From the NCBI RefSeq assembly GCF_002286785.1, contig NZ_MUJY01000181.1, positions 1 through 64,000 of the forward strand: DNA of 64,000 nt, read 5' to 3'. Shown here piece by piece: positions 35,189 to 45,490 of this stretch. Position 1 is the stretch's first letter, and every line of letters begins with the position of its first letter. Made by a program: the position numbers and the translations under genes. Source of the stretch: Pseudomonas sp. PIC25 (lineage in GTDB: Bacteria > Pseudomonadota > Gammaproteobacteria > Pseudomonadales > Pseudomonadaceae). The notes beneath the pieces were generated by a model. The model was not told the origin of the DNA. It made no database searches and worked only from the letters and a program-made list of their open reading frames with translations.

Positions 35189-35473
35189 GGGCGAATGAAT
35201 TCGCCCCTACAACAGGACCGATGGTTTTTCGTAGGAGCCAGCTCTGCTGGCGAAGCATTGCCGAGCCCGGTTCGCGAGCAAGCTCGCTCCTACAAAAACA
35301 CCACATCGCAACGCCTGGGTTGGGCGAATGAATTCGTCCGACAGGACCGATGGCTTTTCGTAGGAGCCAGCTCTGCTGGCGAAACATTGGTGGGTCCGGT
35401 TCGCGAGCAAGCTCGCTCTACAAAAGCAAAAGCGCAACGCCGAAAACACCCGTAAGGGCGAATTCATTCGCCC
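35189..35473. repeat. Duplicated compound REP array
   Basis: A cassette of three palindromic units is present twice in tandem, starting at 35189 and 35322, 133 bp apart with point differences. The units are GGGCGAAT-GA-ATTCG(CCC), GTAGGAGCCAGCTCTGCTGG, and an inverted TTCGCGAGCAAGCTCGCT. A final lone unit in the opposite orientation, GGGCGAAT-TC-ATTCGCCC, ends the array at 35456-35473. The array fills the convergent gap between phhC and nosL; no gene is present. Confidence 0.9.
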
Positions 35474-35499
35474 TTACAAATCGGCATGCCCGAAACGGG

Positions 35500-36054
35500 T
35501 CAATGCGCCATTCCATGCCCGCTGTGCCCAGCGTGCTCATCATTCCCGGTATGCATCATCTGTAACTGTTCCAGGCCGATTTCGTCCCAGCGCAACACCT
35601 GGCCGCCGCGGGCAGTGGCCATGCCTTCGGCGGCGAGGCGGTCGGCGAAGGAGGCCAAGGTGACACCCATGGCGCCCTTGAGGTCCGAACCGATCACGTA
35701 GTAGGCCTTTTTCGCGTCGATCAGATGGCTGTCGTCCGGGCGGTTCCACTCGCTGCGGGTCATGTCGTGCACATAGAGGGTCACGTTCAGGTTGCGGTTC
35801 TCCGGCTGCAGCCACCAGACGAACATCTCCTGCACCGAGCAGAATTTCTTCACCGCGCCGGAGGCTTCCACCGCCTCGCCCTTGGGCCCCGGCAGTTCGC
35901 TGATGACCATGCCGCAGACGTGGCATTCGTCGTCCGGGTGGAACGCCACGGGTCCGGCAGGGGCTTGCGTCGCCGGTTCGTTGCAGGCCGCCAGGCCCAG
36001 GCAAAGCAGGATGGCGGTGAGGTGGCGCCAGCCGCCGGTGGGTATCGAGAACAT
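35500..36054 (-). CDS. nosL: Copper chaperone lipoprotein NosL
   Basis: This 184-aa outer-membrane-type lipoprotein delivers copper to N2O reductase. The signal peptide ends in the lipobox LGLAAC. The core has HVCGMVISELPGPKGEA (the Cys/Met copper-site region) and KFCSVQEMFVWWL, and the tail is rich in His and Met (MMHTGNDEHAGHSGHGMAH). The ATG at 36054 is preferred because AGAAGG is 9 bases upstream; the ATG three codons earlier touches that site. It is the last gene of nosRZDFYL. Confidence 0.93.
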   Translation of the reverse strand: MFSIPTGGWRHLTAILLCLGLAACNEPATQAPAGPVAFHPDDECHVCGMVISELPGPKGEAVEASGAVKKFCSVQEMFVWWLQPENRNLNVTLYVHDMTRSEWNRPDDSHLIDAKKAYYVIGSDLKGAMGVTLASFADRLAAEGMATARGGQVLRWDEIGLEQLQMMHTGNDEHAGHSGHGMAH

Positions 36055-36088
36055 CGTGGTCATCCTTCTTGCAGTGAATTCGTCGGGG

Positions 36089-36919
36089 TCATACCTGGCG
36101 GCGGGCGAACGACCGCCCGGCCAGCGCCAGCGCCGCACCGGCCCAGGCCACCAGGGCCAGCCACAGGAGTGTGTTGCCCAGCGGCAGCTCGCTGCCCAGG
36201 CTCATCACGCCCATGCCATTACCGACGGTGTCGAAACCGGAAAGGTTGATCAGCCGGTAAAGGTCGGCCGGGTTGAACAGCAGCAGCCAAGGCAGCCATT
36301 CGGGGTCGAAGCGGCCCTGGCCGAGCACCAGCAGCGCCAGCAGCACCAGGTCGAAGACCAGCACGAAGAGGAACCAGACACCCAGCGCTAACCCGGCCGC
36401 GCTGGATTTCTCCGTCACCCTGGCACTGAGCGCGTAGGCCAAGGCGAGGAACACCAGCCCCAGCAGCAACGACGACAGCATGAAGCGGCCGAAGGCCCAG
36501 GCCAGCAGGCCGACGTCCACCTGATCGACCAGCAGGCCGATCGCCAGCGCCGCGCCGCCGAAGCCGATCAGGGTGGCGAGGCCGAGGATCAGGCCGTGAC
36601 CGAGGAACTTGCCGAGCAGGATATGGCCCCGCCCCAGCGGGTAGGTCAGCAGCAACAGCAGGGTGCCGCCCTCGTCCTCGCCGACGATGGCGTCGTAGGC
36701 CAGCAGCAGCGCGATCAGCGGCATGAGGAAAGTGGCCAGGCTGGCGAGGCTGGCGATGGTCGCCGGGATCGAGGTGAAACCCACCTGCCCCGACGCCGCC
36801 GCGCCGAACCAGGCGATGCCGACGGCAAGCACGGCGAACAGCAGACTGATAGCGAGCAGCCAGCGATTGCGCAGGCCGTCGCGGAGTTCCTTGCGGGCGA
36901 TGGTCCAGATCGGGTTCAT
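36089..36919 (-). CDS. nosY: Nos ABC transporter permease NosY
   Basis: This 276-aa inner-membrane permease has about six membrane segments (for example 20-40, 55-75, 105-130, 140-165, 180-210, 250-270). With NosF and periplasmic NosD it assembles the CuZ centre of NosZ. It starts [20 protein letters not shown], typical of the ABC-2/NosY group. Its ATG overlaps the nosF stop (ATGA). Confidence 0.95.
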   Translation of the reverse strand: MNPIWTIARKELRDGLRNRWLLAISLLFAVLAVGIAWFGAAASGQVGFTSIPATIASLASLATFLMPLIALLLAYDAIVGEDEGGTLLLLLTYPLGRGHILLGKFLGHGLILGLATLIGFGGAALAIGLLVDQVDVGLLAWAFGRFMLSSLLLGLVFLALAYALSARVTEKSSAAGLALGVWFLFVLVFDLVLLALLVLGQGRFDPEWLPWLLLFNPADLYRLINLSGFDTVGNGMGVMSLGSELPLGNTLLWLALVAWAGAALALAGRSFARRQV

Positions 36920-37827
36920 GCGTGTTCGCTCCGTACCGCGCCCATGAAGTGGCGATAGAGATCTTCCAGGGACGGCTGGTGGACTTCGATGTCGGCCGCC
37001 CCGCCCTCTTCCAGCAGTTGCCGCAGCAGGCCGAGCTTGCCGGCGGCCGGGGTGTCGATTTCCAGACTGTGGCCGTTGATCCGCCGCGCCGTGTGCCCGG
37101 CCGAAACCAGCCGTTGCAACCAGGGCTGCGGGTCGTCCAGGCCGGCGGCGCGGATGCGTACTGGCAGTCCGGCTTCCAGGCGCAGGGCAGCCAGGGTGCC
37201 CATGGCCTGCAGGCGTCCCCCGGCGAGGATGGCGGCACGGTCGATGTGCGCCTCGACGCCGGGCAGCACGTGGGAGCAGAGGATGATGCTGCTGCCCTGC
37301 TCGCGCAGGCGGTCCACCAGCCGGTAGAGCGACTGGGTGGCGATCGGGTCGAGGCCGACGGTGGGCTCATCGAGCAACAGCAGGCGCGGTGCGCCGAGCA
37401 GCGCCTGGGCCAGTCCGAGGCGCTGGCGCATGCCCTTGGAGTAGGTCTTCACCCGCCGGTCCGCCGCCGCGGCGAGCCCCACCTCATCGAGCAGCGCGTC
37501 CGCCTGACGTACGTCCGCGCCTTTGAGACGGGCGAAGTGGTGCAGCGTCTCGCGTCCGCTGAGCTGGGGGTAGAAGGTCACGTTCTCCGGCAGGTAGCCG
37601 AGCTGGCGGCGGACCGACAGGCTCTCGGCACACTCACCGAGCACCGTCACCCGCCCCTCGCTGGGGCGCAGCAGGCCGAGGATCAGCTTCATGGTGGTGG
37701 TCTTGCCGGCGCCGTTGTGGCCGAACAGGCCGAGCACTTCGCCCGGCGCCAGGCGGAGGTGGAGGTCGTCGAGCACGGTGAGTGCGCCGAAGCGCTGGCT
37801 CACGCCTTCGATATCCACGGCATTCAT
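36916..37827 (-). CDS. nosF: Nos ABC transporter ATPase NosF
   Basis: This 303-aa ATPase has Walker [11 protein letters not shown] (about 38-47), the signature [16 protein letters not shown] and Walker [14 protein letters not shown]. The start [14 protein letters not shown] was chosen because upstream codons belong to nosD in another frame. It overlaps the stops and starts of nosD and nosY by 4 bases each, so nosDFY is translationally coupled. Confidence 0.95.
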   Translation of the reverse strand: MNAVDIEGVSQRFGALTVLDDLHLRLAPGEVLGLFGHNGAGKTTTMKLILGLLRPSEGRVTVLGECAESLSVRRQLGYLPENVTFYPQLSGRETLHHFARLKGADVRQADALLDEVGLAAAADRRVKTYSKGMRQRLGLAQALLGAPRLLLLDEPTVGLDPIATQSLYRLVDRLREQGSSIILCSHVLPGVEAHIDRAAILAGGRLQAMGTLAALRLEAGLPVRIRAAGLDDPQPWLQRLVSAGHTARRINGHSLEIDTPAAGKLGLLRQLLEEGGAADIEVHQPSLEDLYRHFMGAVRSEHA

Positions 37828-39095
37828 GGGGTGTCCTCCGTGGCCGCCGGCGGCGACCAACGCATCAGGGGGTGGCTGTCTTCGACGCCCGGCGAGCGGA
37901 TCACCGGGAAGGCCCGCTGCACCCAGCGCAGCAGCTCGATGCCGGGGCTGTGCATCAGCAAGCGCACCTGGGGGTAGGTCCAGAGCAGGCGGTCGACGTT
38001 GTCGTTCGGTTCGTAGGCGACGTCGCCGAGGCCGTCGCCGTTGCGGTCCCAGCCCAGGTAGTCGCTCCAGTAGTTGCCGCGTCCCTCGTGGGACCACTCC
38101 TGGCGGCGGGTGGCGACGTACTTGACCTGCTGGCGGTTGTTGACGAAGGCGTTGCCGGCGATGCGGTTGTCCTCGGAGCCGGCGGTGAGGTGGATGCCCA
38201 GGGCGCTGCCCTCGAAGCGGTTGCCCTCGATCTGGTTGAACAGCGAGTTGTAGATGAACAGGGCCTTGCCTTCGGCGCCGGAGATCATTGCATCGCCGTC
38301 GCCACCAGGGCGTACGTCGATGACTTGGTTATCGCGCACTGTCGAGTAAGTGATGTAGTTCATCAGGATGCCGTAGTTGCCGTCCTGCTCGGAGCGGTTG
38401 CCGATCACGGTGAGCTGGCGGCTCTGCATCAGCGCGTAGCCGGTGCGGGTGCGCAGGGTGGCGTTCCCGACGATGCGGTTGTTGTGGGAGAACATGTAGT
38501 GGATGCCGTAGCGCAGATCGCGCAGGCGGTTGCCTTGCAGCAGGTTGTCGTTGGAGGTGTCGATATAGATGCCGTCGCGTACGTCCCGGATGCGGTTGTC
38601 GATTACCTGGGCGCCGTTCACGGCGTAGAGATGCACGCCGTTACCGCGGTCCTGGGAGCGCAGGCGGGTATCGCCTTCGATGTCGTTGTCGCGGATCAGC
38701 GCCCCGCGGCTGGCATCGACCCAGACACCGAAGCCCGGCCCGCTCAGGCGGTTGTGTTCGATATGCGCGTTGGCAGCCTGACGTTCGACGAATATGCCCG
38801 AATCCATGGCGCCGAGATCGCGGCCCCAGTTGCGTAGGGTGCAGCCGCGGACGGCCACGTCCGACGCGACGAGGGTCAGCGCGCTGCCGGTTCCGTCGGC
38901 GTCCAGGATGGCGCCCTCGGCACAGCGCAGGGTCAGCGGACGGTCGATACGGAAATTGCCGTGGTACTCGCCGGCCGGGAGCTCCCAGTGCTGGTCGCCC
39001 ACCGACTTCAGGGGCAACTCATCGAGCGGCCGGGTATCCGCCAGAGCCTGGCCAAGACAGGCGCAGAGCGGAAGGAAGATCAAGGTGCGCAGCAT
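37824..39095 (-). CDS. nosD: Periplasmic copper-processing protein NosD
   Basis: This 423-aa exported right-handed beta-helix protein is needed to build the CuZ site of NosZ. The signal peptide [19 protein letters not shown] is followed by repeated CASH-type turns (NRI/NTA-like rungs such as [38 protein letters not shown]) between about 90 and 340. No strong ribosome site precedes the ATG, and the true start is not fully certain. It overlaps nosF by 4 bases. Confidence 0.93.
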   Translation of the reverse strand: MLRTLIFLPLCACLGQALADTRPLDELPLKSVGDQHWELPAGEYHGNFRIDRPLTLRCAEGAILDADGTGSALTLVASDVAVRGCTLRNWGRDLGAMDSGIFVERQAANAHIEHNRLSGPGFGVWVDASRGALIRDNDIEGDTRLRSQDRGNGVHLYAVNGAQVIDNRIRDVRDGIYIDTSNDNLLQGNRLRDLRYGIHYMFSHNNRIVGNATLRTRTGYALMQSRQLTVIGNRSEQDGNYGILMNYITYSTVRDNQVIDVRPGGDGDAMISGAEGKALFIYNSLFNQIEGNRFEGSALGIHLTAGSEDNRIAGNAFVNNRQQVKYVATRRQEWSHEGRGNYWSDYLGWDRNGDGLGDVAYEPNDNVDRLLWTYPQVRLLMHSPGIELLRWVQRAFPVIRSPGVEDSHPLMRWSPPAATEDTP

Positions 39096-39239
39096 GGTCG
39101 GTACCGACAACGGCTCAAGTCCAGTAAATGCCCCGTCCGGGGCTGAATACGTGCCGCGCGCCGGTATCGGCCAGACGCGCGGCTCAATCGAGCGGCGGCG
39201 GGAAAAGTCGCTCCTCATCCCGCCTCGCTCCTTACCCCA

Positions 39240-41144
39240 TCAAGCCGGCTCGACGATCATCCGGCCCACCATTTCCATGTGCAGGGCGTGGCAGAACCAG
39301 TTGCAGTAGTACCAGTGCACCCCCGGCTTGTCGGCGGTGAAGGTGATGGACGAGGTCTGCTGCGGGCTGATCTCCATGCTCACGCCGTGGTTGACCATGC
39401 AGAAGCCGTGGGTGACGTCTTCGATCATGTCCATGTTGGTGATCACCACGGTGACTTGGTCGCCCTGCTTCACGTTGAACTCGGTGATGCCGTAGGTGGG
39501 CGCGGTGGAGGTCATGTAGACGCGGACCTTGTTGCCGTCGCGGATGACCTTGTTGTCGGTCTCCAGCTTCACCCCGTCCTTGGCGGCCATGGCCACGGTG
39601 TCGGCGAAGAACGGGTCGTCGCGGCTCCAGATCTTCTTCGTCCGGATCTGGTCGCGGTGGGCCAGGATGCAGTCGTGCGGCTCGGCGAAGGTCGGGCCGT
39701 CATGCACCAGGCGCATTTCCTCGCCGGAGATGTCGATGAGCTGGTCGTTCTCGGCATGCAGCGGGCCGACCGGCAGGAAGCGGTCCTTGGAGAACTTGCA
39801 GAGCACCACCAGCCACTTGCCGTCGGCATCGCGGGACTCGGTGAGCGACGCGTGGTTGTGGCCCGGCTGGTACTGCACGTCGAGCTTCTGGCGGATATAG
39901 GCAACCTTCTCGCCCTTGTAGGCGCGGATGGCATCGTCCAGGTTCCATTTCACCACCTGGCTGTCGATGAACAGCGTGGTGTAGGCGTTGCCGCGGTTGT
40001 CGAAGGTGGTGTGCAGCGGGCCGAGGCCGAGTTCCGGCTCAGCGATCACCACCTCGCGCGGGTCCTTCAGCTTGTTGTCGAAAAGGTCGTCGAGACGGGC
40101 GATCTCGATCATCGACACGGTGGGCGACAGCTTGCCGTTGGCGATGAAGAAGCGGCCGTCCGGCGAAGTGTTGAGGCCGTGCGGGTTCTTCGGCACCGGG
40201 ATGTAGCGGGTCAGTTCGGAGCCTTCGCGACCGTCCACCACCGGCACCTTGGAATCGCCGAGGGTCTTGAAGCGGCCCGCCTTGATCGCCGCCTCGATGC
40301 GCGGAATGTTGAACACCACCACCCAGTCGCGCTCGTTGCGCATCATCCCGGCCAGGTCGGTGGCCTTCTCCGAGTTGTAGCAGGTGGCGGCGGCGTACTT
40401 GCCGCTGTAGTCGGCGTCGGTGTTGTCCAGGTTGCCGTCGACGATGACCTGGAAGGCCACTTCCATGGTGTCCGCGTTCACCGCGTTGAACATCGTGTAG
40501 CGTTCGGCGGCGTCGAGGTTCTTCAGGTTGCTGCCATCGTTCGGGTGCGGGATGACGAACTCGCCGTTGCAGAACACGTACTGCGTGCGCGGCACCTTCT
40601 GCAGACGCAGGCCGTGGATGGCCTGGACGTTGGGAACGGTCACCATCTTGTCGCACTTCATGATGTCCAGGCGGATACGTGCGACGCGGCTGTTGGCCTT
40701 GTCGTTGATGAACAGGTACTTGCCGTCGTAGCGGCCGTCGGTCATGGAGATGTGCGGGTGGTGGCTGTCGCCGTTGAGGAAGCGCGCGCTGTCGCCCAGC
40801 ACCCGCCGGCTTTCGTCGGTCAGGCCCCAGCCGGTGGCCGAGTCGACGTTGAACACCGGGATGCGCATCAGCTCGCGCATGGACGGCACGCCCAGCACCC
40901 GGACCTCGCCGGAGTGGCCGCCGCTCCAGAAGCCGTAGTACTCGTCCAGTTCACCGGGCTCGATGTGGATCTTCTGCTGCGCGTCCTTCACCGCCGCGGC
41001 CCAGGATTCGCGGCTCATCACCGCGCCGCCGAGGGCAGTGGCGCCGGCCAGGGCGGTGAGGCCGGTGGCGGCGGTGGCGCCGAGGAAACCGCGGCGACTC
41101 AGGCCGAGTTTTTCGTCGTCCCGCTCCGTCTTCTTGTCACTCAT
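39240..41144 (-). CDS. nosZ: Nitrous-oxide reductase
   Basis: This 634-aa periplasmic multicopper enzyme reduces N2O to N2. A Tat signal ([14 protein letters not shown], about 14-27) marks it as clade I. A seven-bladed propeller carrying the CuZ histidines follows (for example DSHHPHIS and HNHASLTES). The C-terminal CuA domain ends with [18 protein letters not shown] (two Cys, His, Met ligands). It lies 41 bp after nosR; a 144-bp gap separates it from nosD. Confidence 0.98.
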   Translation of the reverse strand: MSDKKTERDDEKLGLSRRGFLGATAATGLTALAGATALGGAVMSRESWAAAVKDAQQKIHIEPGELDEYYGFWSGGHSGEVRVLGVPSMRELMRIPVFNVDSATGWGLTDESRRVLGDSARFLNGDSHHPHISMTDGRYDGKYLFINDKANSRVARIRLDIMKCDKMVTVPNVQAIHGLRLQKVPRTQYVFCNGEFVIPHPNDGSNLKNLDAAERYTMFNAVNADTMEVAFQVIVDGNLDNTDADYSGKYAAATCYNSEKATDLAGMMRNERDWVVVFNIPRIEAAIKAGRFKTLGDSKVPVVDGREGSELTRYIPVPKNPHGLNTSPDGRFFIANGKLSPTVSMIEIARLDDLFDNKLKDPREVVIAEPELGLGPLHTTFDNRGNAYTTLFIDSQVVKWNLDDAIRAYKGEKVAYIRQKLDVQYQPGHNHASLTESRDADGKWLVVLCKFSKDRFLPVGPLHAENDQLIDISGEEMRLVHDGPTFAEPHDCILAHRDQIRTKKIWSRDDPFFADTVAMAAKDGVKLETDNKVIRDGNKVRVYMTSTAPTYGITEFNVKQGDQVTVVITNMDMIEDVTHGFCMVNHGVSMEISPQQTSSITFTADKPGVHWYYCNWFCHALHMEMVGRMIVEPA

Positions 41145-41185
41145 GGGTCTTGCTCCTGTTGGCAGTCATCGTTTGAGGTGTCGGT

Positions 41186-43366
41186 TCAGTCGGTGATGTC
41201 CAGCTGCACCACGGCGATGGTTTCCATGGCCGCGGCCGGCGCCGTCTTGTCGCGCTGGCGACGCTTGCGCTTGGCGATCAGCGGCGGGCACTTGCTGGCG
41301 TTGTGATAGGTGACCTGGCAGTCCAGGCAGTGGTGGCATTCGTTGGCGTCGATCCGCCCGTCCGGGTGGATGGCCTGGATCTCGCATTCATGGGCGCAGA
41401 GCTGGCAGGGGGTGCCGCACTCCTTGCGCCGCTTGAGCCAGTCGAACAGGCGCAGGCGGCTGGGGATCGCCAGGGCCGCGCCCAGCGGGCAGATGTAGCG
41501 GCAGTAGACCTTGCGGGTGAACACGTTGATCACCAGCAGGATCACGACATACAGCACGAACCACCACTGACGGTCGAACTTCAGGGTGATGGCGGTCTTG
41601 AACGGCTCCACTTCGGCGAAGCGCTCGGCGGTGGCCATGGATTCCAGGGAGAGGCCGAACAGCGCCAGGAGGATCAGGTACTTCACCGCCCACAGCCGCT
41701 CGTGCACGGCGAAGGGCAGCTCGAACTGGCGGATCTTCAGCTTGCGCGCGACTTCGTTGATCAGCTCTTGCAGGGCGCCGAACGGGCACAGCCAGCCGCA
41801 GAACACGCCCCGGCCCCAGAGCAGGATGCTCGCCGCGGTGAAGGTCCAGAGGATGAACAGGATCGGGTCGCTGAGGAACAGCTCCCAGCGGAACCCCTCC
41901 ATCAGTGCATGGACGAAGGTCAGCACGTTGACGATGGAGAGCTGCCCCAGGGCGTACCAGCCGATGAAGCCGACGGTGAACACCAGGTAGGCGCGGCGCA
42001 GGTTGTGCAGCAGGCGCGGGAAGCGCACGAAGTAGTCCTGGAGGAACAGGATCACCAGCAGCACGCCGAGGCCGACACCGAGCACGCCGATCTGGAACGC
42101 GCGGCCGTACCAGATCGACACCCACATCGGCCGGGCCGCTTCTTCCGCCGCTGCCAGCTCTTCGGCGGTGGGTGCCGGGCGCTCGAAGTAGATCTCGGGA
42201 AGCTGGTAGTCCAGTTGGAAGCTGGCGAATTCGCCACTGGTCGGCCCGGTCTGGCGGCGTACCAGCAATTCCAGGCCCCAGGCGTTGCCCGGATCGAACT
42301 CATGGTGGTCGCGGACGATGAACATCCCCAGCTCGGCGAAATCCGGCGCACCCTCGATGCGCAGGCCGCCCAGGCGCTGGAAGTCGAGATCGCGGAAGCT
42401 GATGGTCTCGCCGCCCTGGCGCATCTGGATGCGGTCGAAGATGCCGCCGCGCACGTAGCCCGAGCCCTTGAAGGAGTACAGGCCGTTGCCCAACAGGACG
42501 ATGGCGTGCTCGCCGGGCTTCAGTTCACTGGTCAGCCAGTCGTACTGGTTTTCCCCGAGCAGGTTGCGGCCGATGCCGGGTACGTCGAGCTGGGCCACGT
42601 AGAGGTCGATGAACGTGTCGTCGCGGCGGTCGGCGGGAGCGGCTTCCACCCCTTCGGCAGGGCTGCCGACGAAGGCTTCGTCCACTTGGCCACGGGTCAG
42701 GTGCAGACGGCGGATCGCGCCGTTGCCGGTCAGGGCCGTCCAGTCCGCTGGCTGGAACAGGTCGCGCCGGATCAGCGCCGGCTTTTGCTTCCGGGCCGCC
42801 GCCTCGTCGACCAGCCCCAGCGAGACCGCCACCTTGTGCGCCGCGCGCATGATCGTTTCGTTCACCACCATCACGGTCACTGTGGCACCGGTGACGGCAT
42901 CCACGGTGATGGTCTCGGGGTCGCTGGAATGCCCGACCACCACCCGCCGACTCACCTCGATGCCGCGGTACTTGTCGGTGAAGTCGTGGAGCTTCTGCTC
43001 GGGAATGCCCACCAGCAGGATCGGCTCGTGGTGCTCCAATACGTAGGCGTCGCGGATCACCCCGTCGGGGCCAAGCAGCACCTGCAGATTGACCGGCTTG
43101 CCAGAGTACGCCGGGATGTCCACCACCTGACGGGTCTGGAAGGCATAGGCGAGCGTCTTGCCGCCCGCCGTGACGGTACGCACCTGGAAGTCGCCGGCCG
43201 GCTCGGACAGCGCTTCGGCCTGCGGGAACACCGTGCGAATGCGCTGCCACTCGCGCTCGCCGTCATTGGCGGCGGCATGCAGCGGAACGGACAGGAGGCA
43301 GGCCAGCAGCAAAAGCCAGAACGAGAGGGGCGGAACGTCGAGGGTGCGGAGGCGCGAGAGGGACAT
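41186..43366 (-). CDS. nosR: NosR, flavo-iron-sulfur regulator/electron donor for NosZ
   Basis: This 726-aa membrane protein has a periplasmic FMN domain after the signal segment (covalent flavin motif DAVTGATVTVMV, about 165-176) and about five membrane helices (410-640). Membrane polyferredoxin motifs CGWLCPFGALQEL and CRYICPLGAALAIPS follow, then two 4Fe-4S motifs (CGTPCQLCAHECEIQ, CHHCLDCQVTYHNASKCPP). It is needed for nos expression and NosZ activity. The ATG at 43366 is chosen over a TTG eight codons upstream; neither has a strong ribosome site. Confidence 0.96.
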   Translation of the reverse strand: MSLSRLRTLDVPPLSFWLLLLACLLSVPLHAAANDGEREWQRIRTVFPQAEALSEPAGDFQVRTVTAGGKTLAYAFQTRQVVDIPAYSGKPVNLQVLLGPDGVIRDAYVLEHHEPILLVGIPEQKLHDFTDKYRGIEVSRRVVVGHSSDPETITVDAVTGATVTVMVVNETIMRAAHKVAVSLGLVDEAAARKQKPALIRRDLFQPADWTALTGNGAIRRLHLTRGQVDEAFVGSPAEGVEAAPADRRDDTFIDLYVAQLDVPGIGRNLLGENQYDWLTSELKPGEHAIVLLGNGLYSFKGSGYVRGGIFDRIQMRQGGETISFRDLDFQRLGGLRIEGAPDFAELGMFIVRDHHEFDPGNAWGLELLVRRQTGPTSGEFASFQLDYQLPEIYFERPAPTAEELAAAEEAARPMWVSIWYGRAFQIGVLGVGLGVLLVILFLQDYFVRFPRLLHNLRRAYLVFTVGFIGWYALGQLSIVNVLTFVHALMEGFRWELFLSDPILFILWTFTAASILLWGRGVFCGWLCPFGALQELINEVARKLKIRQFELPFAVHERLWAVKYLILLALFGLSLESMATAERFAEVEPFKTAITLKFDRQWWFVLYVVILLVINVFTRKVYCRYICPLGAALAIPSRLRLFDWLKRRKECGTPCQLCAHECEIQAIHPDGRIDANECHHCLDCQVTYHNASKCPPLIAKRKRRQRDKTAPAAAMETIAVVQLDITD

Positions 43367-43428
43367 GGGGTGGACGGCAACTGATATCAAGATGGGTCCA
43401 CGGTAAAAGAGCGCTCGGCTCGCTCTCC

Positions 43429-43530
43429 TTGACCAAAATCAAGGAGCCCTCCCCCGCTGCCACTCCCTTGACCCCAGTCAATAAGCGCCATCGCAAGGGA
43501 GCAGCCGCCAGCATTCTTGACCTCGATCAA
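43429..43530. promoter_or_regulatory. Three FNR/DNR boxes in the nosR-cytochrome divergent region
   Basis: Three near-perfect copies of the FNR/ANR/DNR palindrome TTGAT-N4-ATCAA are present: TTGAC-N4-ATCAA (43429-43442), TTGAC-N4-GTCAA (43468-43481) and TTGAC-N4-ATCAA (43517-43530). They lie in the 278-bp gap between nosR and the cytochrome gene. One or more on each side should drive both genes when oxygen is low and NO is present. Confidence 0.9.
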
Positions 43531-43644
43531 GAGCCCCTTCACGTACCCGGCCTAGCATCGCCACGACGCGGGGCGGCTGACGCCGCGCCGACGACACCAC
43601 GCATAACGCAGGCGCGAACGCCGCGCCCAACCTGAGGACACCTT

Positions 43645-43959
43645 ATGAAGAGATTTGCCCTGCCGCTGCTGGCCGGCGCGTTGCTGCTGCCCGCCCAGTC
43701 CCTGCTCGCCGCCGATGGCGAAGCCCTGTTCAAGAGCAAGCCCTGCGTAGGCTGCCATACCATCGACAGCAAACTGGTCGGTCCGGGACTCAAGGAAGTC
43801 GCGGCGAAGTACGCCGGCCAGGCCGACGCAGCGGCCACCCTGGCCCAACACATCAAGAACGGCACCCAGGGCAACTGGGGCCCCATCCCGATGCCGCCAA
43901 ACGCAGTGACCGAAGAAGAAGCCTCGGTCCTGGCCAACTGGGTACTGACCCTCAAATGA
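43645..43959 (+). CDS. Cytochrome c551-type electron carrier
   Basis: This 104-aa periplasmic class I cytochrome c has a signal peptide ending LLPAQSLLA, haem motif CVGCH (about 35-39), [17 protein letters not shown] and the distal methionine in [10 protein letters not shown]. It resembles NirM (c551) of P. aeruginosa closely. Here it is divergent from nosR and shares its FNR/DNR boxes, so it likely feeds electrons to NosZ or a nitrite reductase. No nir genes are in the window, so no symbol is given. Confidence 0.92.
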   Translation: MKRFALPLLAGALLLPAQSLLAADGEALFKSKPCVGCHTIDSKLVGPGLKEVAAKYAGQADAAATLAQHIKNGTQGNWGPIPMPPNAVTEEEASVLANWVLTLK

Positions 43960-43960
43960 A

Positions 43961-43991
43961 AAAACGGGTGGTCCGGCATACCGGACCACCC
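43961..43991. terminator. Bidirectional terminator between cytochrome c551 and nnrS
   Basis: An 11-bp perfect stem GGGTGGTCCGG / CCGGACCACCC with a 4-base loop lies between convergent genes. The minus-strand product ends in GTTTTTTC (good U-tract) and the plus-strand product in ATTTCTC (weaker). Confidence 0.9.
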
Positions 43992-44021
43992 ATTTCTCTT
44001 GCTACGGGTCGAATCGAACGA

Positions 44022-45212
44022 TCAACCCGGATGCCCATCCACCCGCGTCTGGCACAGCATCGGCGCGTAGCGCCACAGATAGATCGCGAACGCCAGCGCC
44101 CAGCAGATCCCCGCCAGCCATAGTGCCGGCAGCGGCCAGACACTCACCAGCACCACCCGCGAAAGGGTCCCGACGTGCAGCAGGGCGAACGCCGTGGCGA
44201 CGCCACTCGGCAGCTCCAGCGCACGACCGGTATGACCGAGGGTGACACGGGCGAGCATCGCCAGGATCAACCCGGCCATGGCGCCCACAGTGAGCGCATG
44301 CAGGGCCTGGCTGGCATTGCCCAGCAGGCCGGTATGCCAGGCCGCCATGCCGAACAGCGCCAGCACCAGCCAGGCATAAGCCACGTGCAGAGACCAGAGC
44401 AACGGCACGCGCCAGTAGGCCTTGTCGTGCCAGCGCAACAGCCGCCAGAGGTGACCGGCGCCGAGGGCCAGGAACAGCACCGCACCCAGCGGCCCCGGTT
44501 GCAGCAGCGGCCCGGCCGCGGTGAGCAGCGCCACCAGGATGCCGCCGGCCAGCAGCGACAAGTCGAGCCAGAGGATCGGCTGCACCATCTCCACCCGGCC
44601 GAGGCCACGCTGGGTGAAGAACGGGATCACCCGGCCGCCGATCATGCCCATCAAGGCCGCGATCAACCAGAGTCCAGCGAGGACGCCACGCCGTTGCAAA
44701 CCGTCATCGCCCAGGCCTAGCCCGGCGAGACTGAGCAGGTTGGCCGCCGCCATCAGGCCGAGCACCAGCACGATGGGGTAGTTACGCTTCTGCCGCACCG
44801 CCCAGAGCATGCGCGCCATGACCACCGCCACCGCCGGCAGGAACAACGCATCCAGCAGGATCACCGCCGGCACCGGCGCACCGCTCAGCCAGGCCAGGCG
44901 GCCTGCCAGCCAGAGTCCGGCAAGCAGCCCCAGCGGCCGGCCGGACAGGCCGGGCCGACCGGTCCAGGTCTGCACCGCCGTGAGCAGGAAGCCGGCGACG
45001 ATGGCCACGCCGAAACCGAACAGCATTTCGTGACGGTGCCACGCCAGCCAGCCACCCGCTGGCTGCCAGCCGGGCAACAGGCCACCCAGGGCCAGCAGCC
45101 AGAGCGGTACGGCGATCAGCGCGTAGGCCGCACCGCCGAGAAAGAACGGCCGGAACCCCAGGCGAAACACAGGCGGAATCGCCATCGCCCGGCGGCGATC
45201 AACAATGAGCAC
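44022..45212 (-). CDS. nnrS: NnrS family haem-copper membrane protein
   Basis: This 396-aa integral membrane protein has about 12 hydrophobic segments and is linked to tolerance of nitrosative stress. It has the family start AIPPVFRLGFRPFFLGGA, WHRHEMLFGFG, WTGRPGLSG and the C-terminal HALTVGAMAGLILAMLARVTLGHTGR. The GTG at 45212 has AAGGAG 7 bases upstream, and its start lies inside ppyR by 14 bases. It is the last gene of the fhp operon. Confidence 0.94.
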   Translation of the reverse strand: MLIVDRRRAMAIPPVFRLGFRPFFLGGAAYALIAVPLWLLALGGLLPGWQPAGGWLAWHRHEMLFGFGVAIVAGFLLTAVQTWTGRPGLSGRPLGLLAGLWLAGRLAWLSGAPVPAVILLDALFLPAVAVVMARMLWAVRQKRNYPIVLVLGLMAAANLLSLAGLGLGDDGLQRRGVLAGLWLIAALMGMIGGRVIPFFTQRGLGRVEMVQPILWLDLSLLAGGILVALLTAAGPLLQPGPLGAVLFLALGAGHLWRLLRWHDKAYWRVPLLWSLHVAYAWLVLALFGMAAWHTGLLGNASQALHALTVGAMAGLILAMLARVTLGHTGRALELPSGVATAFALLHVGTLSRVVLVSVWPLPALWLAGICWALAFAIYLWRYAPMLCQTRVDGHPG

Positions 45213-45441
45213 AACGACTCTCCTTCTTCTGCTGAGCCAGCAGACGCATCACATAACCGATCTTTAGCAGGGCCGGGCCCAGCACCGTCAGCGCATGCGC
45301 GCCGACCAGCATACCGAGCGCCAGCCGGGCCTCGAACAGATAGGCACCGGCCAACCCCACCAGCAACAGCAGCAGACCGCCCAGCAGGAGGGAGTCGGCC
45401 AGCCGCCGAAGACGCCACGGACATTCGAACCACGAAACCAT
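45199..45441 (-). CDS. ppyR: Small transmembrane protein PpyR-like
   Basis: This 80-aa protein has two predicted membrane helices (about 15-35 and 42-65) and a positively charged C-terminus ending in a CAHC cysteine pair. In P. aeruginosa the gene between fhp and nnrS is ppyR, reported to affect psl and pyoverdine genes. Assignment is by position, size and topology. AAGGAG precedes the ATG; it lies 49 bp after fhp. Confidence 0.75.
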   Translation of the reverse strand: MVSWFECPWRLRRLADSLLLGGLLLLLVGLAGAYLFEARLALGMLVGAHALTVLGPALLKIGYVMRLLAQQKKESRCAHC

Positions 45442-45490
45442 GCGTTGTCTCCTTTCTACCGGGCGGCAGGCTGTGCCGCCTTGATCGGAA

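Noticed and set aside
35189-35473. CRISPR-like array
   Set aside because: The repeats are palindromic, in mixed orientation, unequal in spacing and without unique spacers or cas genes. They are REP elements.
44022-45212. Haem-copper oxidase or nitric oxide reductase subunit
   Set aside because: The His-rich membrane segments fit NnrS, not NorB. The family start AIPPVFRLGFRPFF and the fhp-ppyR context are diagnostic.
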